Source: Zoogloea sp. (lineage in GTDB: Bacteria; Pseudomonadota; Gammaproteobacteria; Burkholderiales; Rhodocyclaceae). From it: a DNA stretch of 64,000 bases. Shown here one piece after another: positions 63,111 to 64,000 of the stretch. The notes under the pieces were generated by a model. It was not told where the DNA came from, ran no database searches, and was given only the letters and a program-made list of their open reading frames with translations. The position numbers and the translations under genes are program-made. Position 1 is the stretch's first letter; every line of letters begins with the position of its first letter. The stretch is from positions 56,623 to 120,622 of the forward strand of contig NZ_JAQVCN010000007.1 in assembly GCF_028689785.1 (NCBI RefSeq), written 5' to 3'.

Positions 63111-64000
63111 TCAGTCCTTGAAGCGCTCTTCCAGGGCTGCGATGGCCGGCAGGGTCTTGCCTTCGAGGAACTCCAGGAAGGCGCCGCCACCGGTGGAGAT
63201 GTAGCCCACGTCGTCGGCGATGTGGAACTTGGCGATGGCCGCCAGGGTGTCGCCGCCGCCGGCGATGGAGAAGGCTTCGGAGTGGGCGATGGCGGAGGCC
63301 ATCATCTTGGTGCCGCCGGCAAACTGGGGTAGCTCGAACACGCCGACCGGGCCGTTCCAGACGATGGTGCCGGCGTTGGCGATGATCTCGGAAAGCTTGG
63401 CTGCGGTTTTCGGGCCAACGTCGAGGATACGGTCGTGGGTGGCCACGTCATCGACGGAGATCTTGTTGGCGCGGGCCAGGGCGGAGACTTCGTCGGCCAC
63501 TACCACGTCGACAGGCAGGGGCACCTCGGCGCCGCGCTCTTTCATGATGTCCATGATCACGTGGGCCTCCTTGACCAGGTCAGGCTCGGCCAGGGAGTCG
63601 CCGATGCGCTTGCCCGAGGCCAGCAGGAAGGTGTTGGCGATGCCGCCGCCGACGATCAGCTGGTCCACCTTGTCGGCCAGGGACTTCAGAATGGTCAGCT
63701 TGGACGACACCTTGGAGCCGCCGACGATGGCCACCAGGGGGCGCTTGGGGGCGTGCAGGGCTTTGCTCAGTGCGTCGATCTCGGCACCCATCAGCATGCC
63801 GGCACAGGCGACCGGAGCGTACTTGGCGATGCCGTGGGTGGTGGCCTCGGCCCGATGGGCGGTGCCGAAGGCGCCATTCACGTAGATGTCGCACAAGGCG
63901 GCCATCTTCCTGGCGAGCTCTTCGTTGTCCTTCTTCTCGCCCTTGTTGCAGCGGCAGTTTTCCAGCAGCACGACTTCACCGGGGGCGACCACGAAGCCAC
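63111..64000 (-). CDS. pgk: phosphoglycerate kinase, C-terminal part (gene runs off the window)
   Basis: About 296 residues of a glycolytic and gluconeogenic enzyme that transfers phosphate from 1,3-bisphosphoglycerate to ADP; the N-terminal quarter lies beyond base 64000. Landmarks are [20 protein letters not shown], the hinge region [32 protein letters not shown] and the nucleotide loop [17 protein letters not shown] near the end. The stop is at 63111-63113. The frame is intact to the window edge. Confidence 0.96.
   Translation of the reverse strand, partial: GFVVAPGEVVLLENCRCNKGEKKDNEELARKMAALCDIYVNGAFGTAHRAEATTHGIAKYAPVACAGMLMGAEIDALSKALHAPKRPLVAIVGGSKVSSKLTILKSLADKVDQLIVGGGIANTFLLASGKRIGDSLAEPDLVKEAHVIMDIMKERGAEVPLPVDVVVADEVSALARANKISVDDVATHDRILDVGPKTAAKLSEIIANAGTIVWNGPVGVFELPQFAGGTKMMASAIAHSEAFSIAGGGDTLAAIAKFHIADDVGYISTGGGAFLEFLEGKTLPAIAALEERFKD

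Overview
The window is GC-rich, densely coded DNA from a Gram-negative chromosome. Class I fumarase, aspartase with a DctA carrier, UbiD, VanZ, a MocR regulator, PEP-CTERM proteins and a LapB-type type I secretion system together suggest a betaproteobacterium, probably of the Rhodocyclales. This placement is inferred from gene content and style, not from a marker gene. No rRNA, convincing tRNA, phage, transposase or CRISPR array is visible.

Layout. 0-2 kb: a GntP-type permease (cut by the window edge) behind a clear sigma-54 promoter, next to a PAS/AAA+ sigma-54 activator. 2-4.4 kb: a CbbR-like LysR gene divergent from a bicarbonate transporter and its PII-like partner (sbtA-sbtB). 4.4-10.6 kb: a predicted metzincin-like protein, fumarase, purB, and a TetR/nitroreductase pair with matching operators. 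10.6-14.6 kb: VanZ, a two-RCK potassium channel and its small membrane neighbour, and a TPR-like protein. 15-19.4 kb: aspA-dctA behind a second sigma-54 promoter, a LuxR protein with a degenerate receiver, and a TSUP permease. 19.4-23.4 kb: an AlgZ/AlgR-like two-component pair, a PEP-CTERM protein and a lipoprotein with internal repeats. 23.4-24.1 kb: an inverted pair of extragenic repeats. 24-28 kb: thiC with a TPP riboswitch, and a periplasmic alpha-carbonic anhydrase fused to an extra domain. 28-37 kb: a LysR gene broken by one stop codon, azoR, MocR plus Hpt, and a TetR-controlled RND efflux pair. 37-43.4 kb: a PCMT-like methyltransferase, rhodanese, tolC, ubiD, a lipoprotein and gdhA.

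The most distinctive region is 43.7-61.8 kb. A three-gene type I secretion operon (ABC transporter, membrane fusion protein, TolC-like protein) is divergent from a 2788-residue secreted protein. That protein has about 19 SdrD-B-like modules, one unique domain and a C-terminal EF-hand region. PEP-CTERM genes lie on both sides, and a TPR protein follows. The TolC-like protein and the TPR protein carry the same extra C-terminal NTF2-like domain, which ties the two ends together. The giant gene and one PEP-CTERM gene each have a candidate sigma-54 promoter. The giant gene also contains a nearly identical 1302-bp in-frame tandem duplication. I read the locus as a sigma-54-controlled surface-layer or biofilm-matrix system. 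A diguanylate cyclase just beyond it is frameshifted. The window ends inside pgk.

Working together: the GntP permease and aspA-dctA point to sigma-54 control of organic-acid uptake. SbtAB, the LysR protein and the carbonic anhydrase point to handling of inorganic carbon. RND, TolC, nitroreductase and azoreductase point to defence against xenobiotics.
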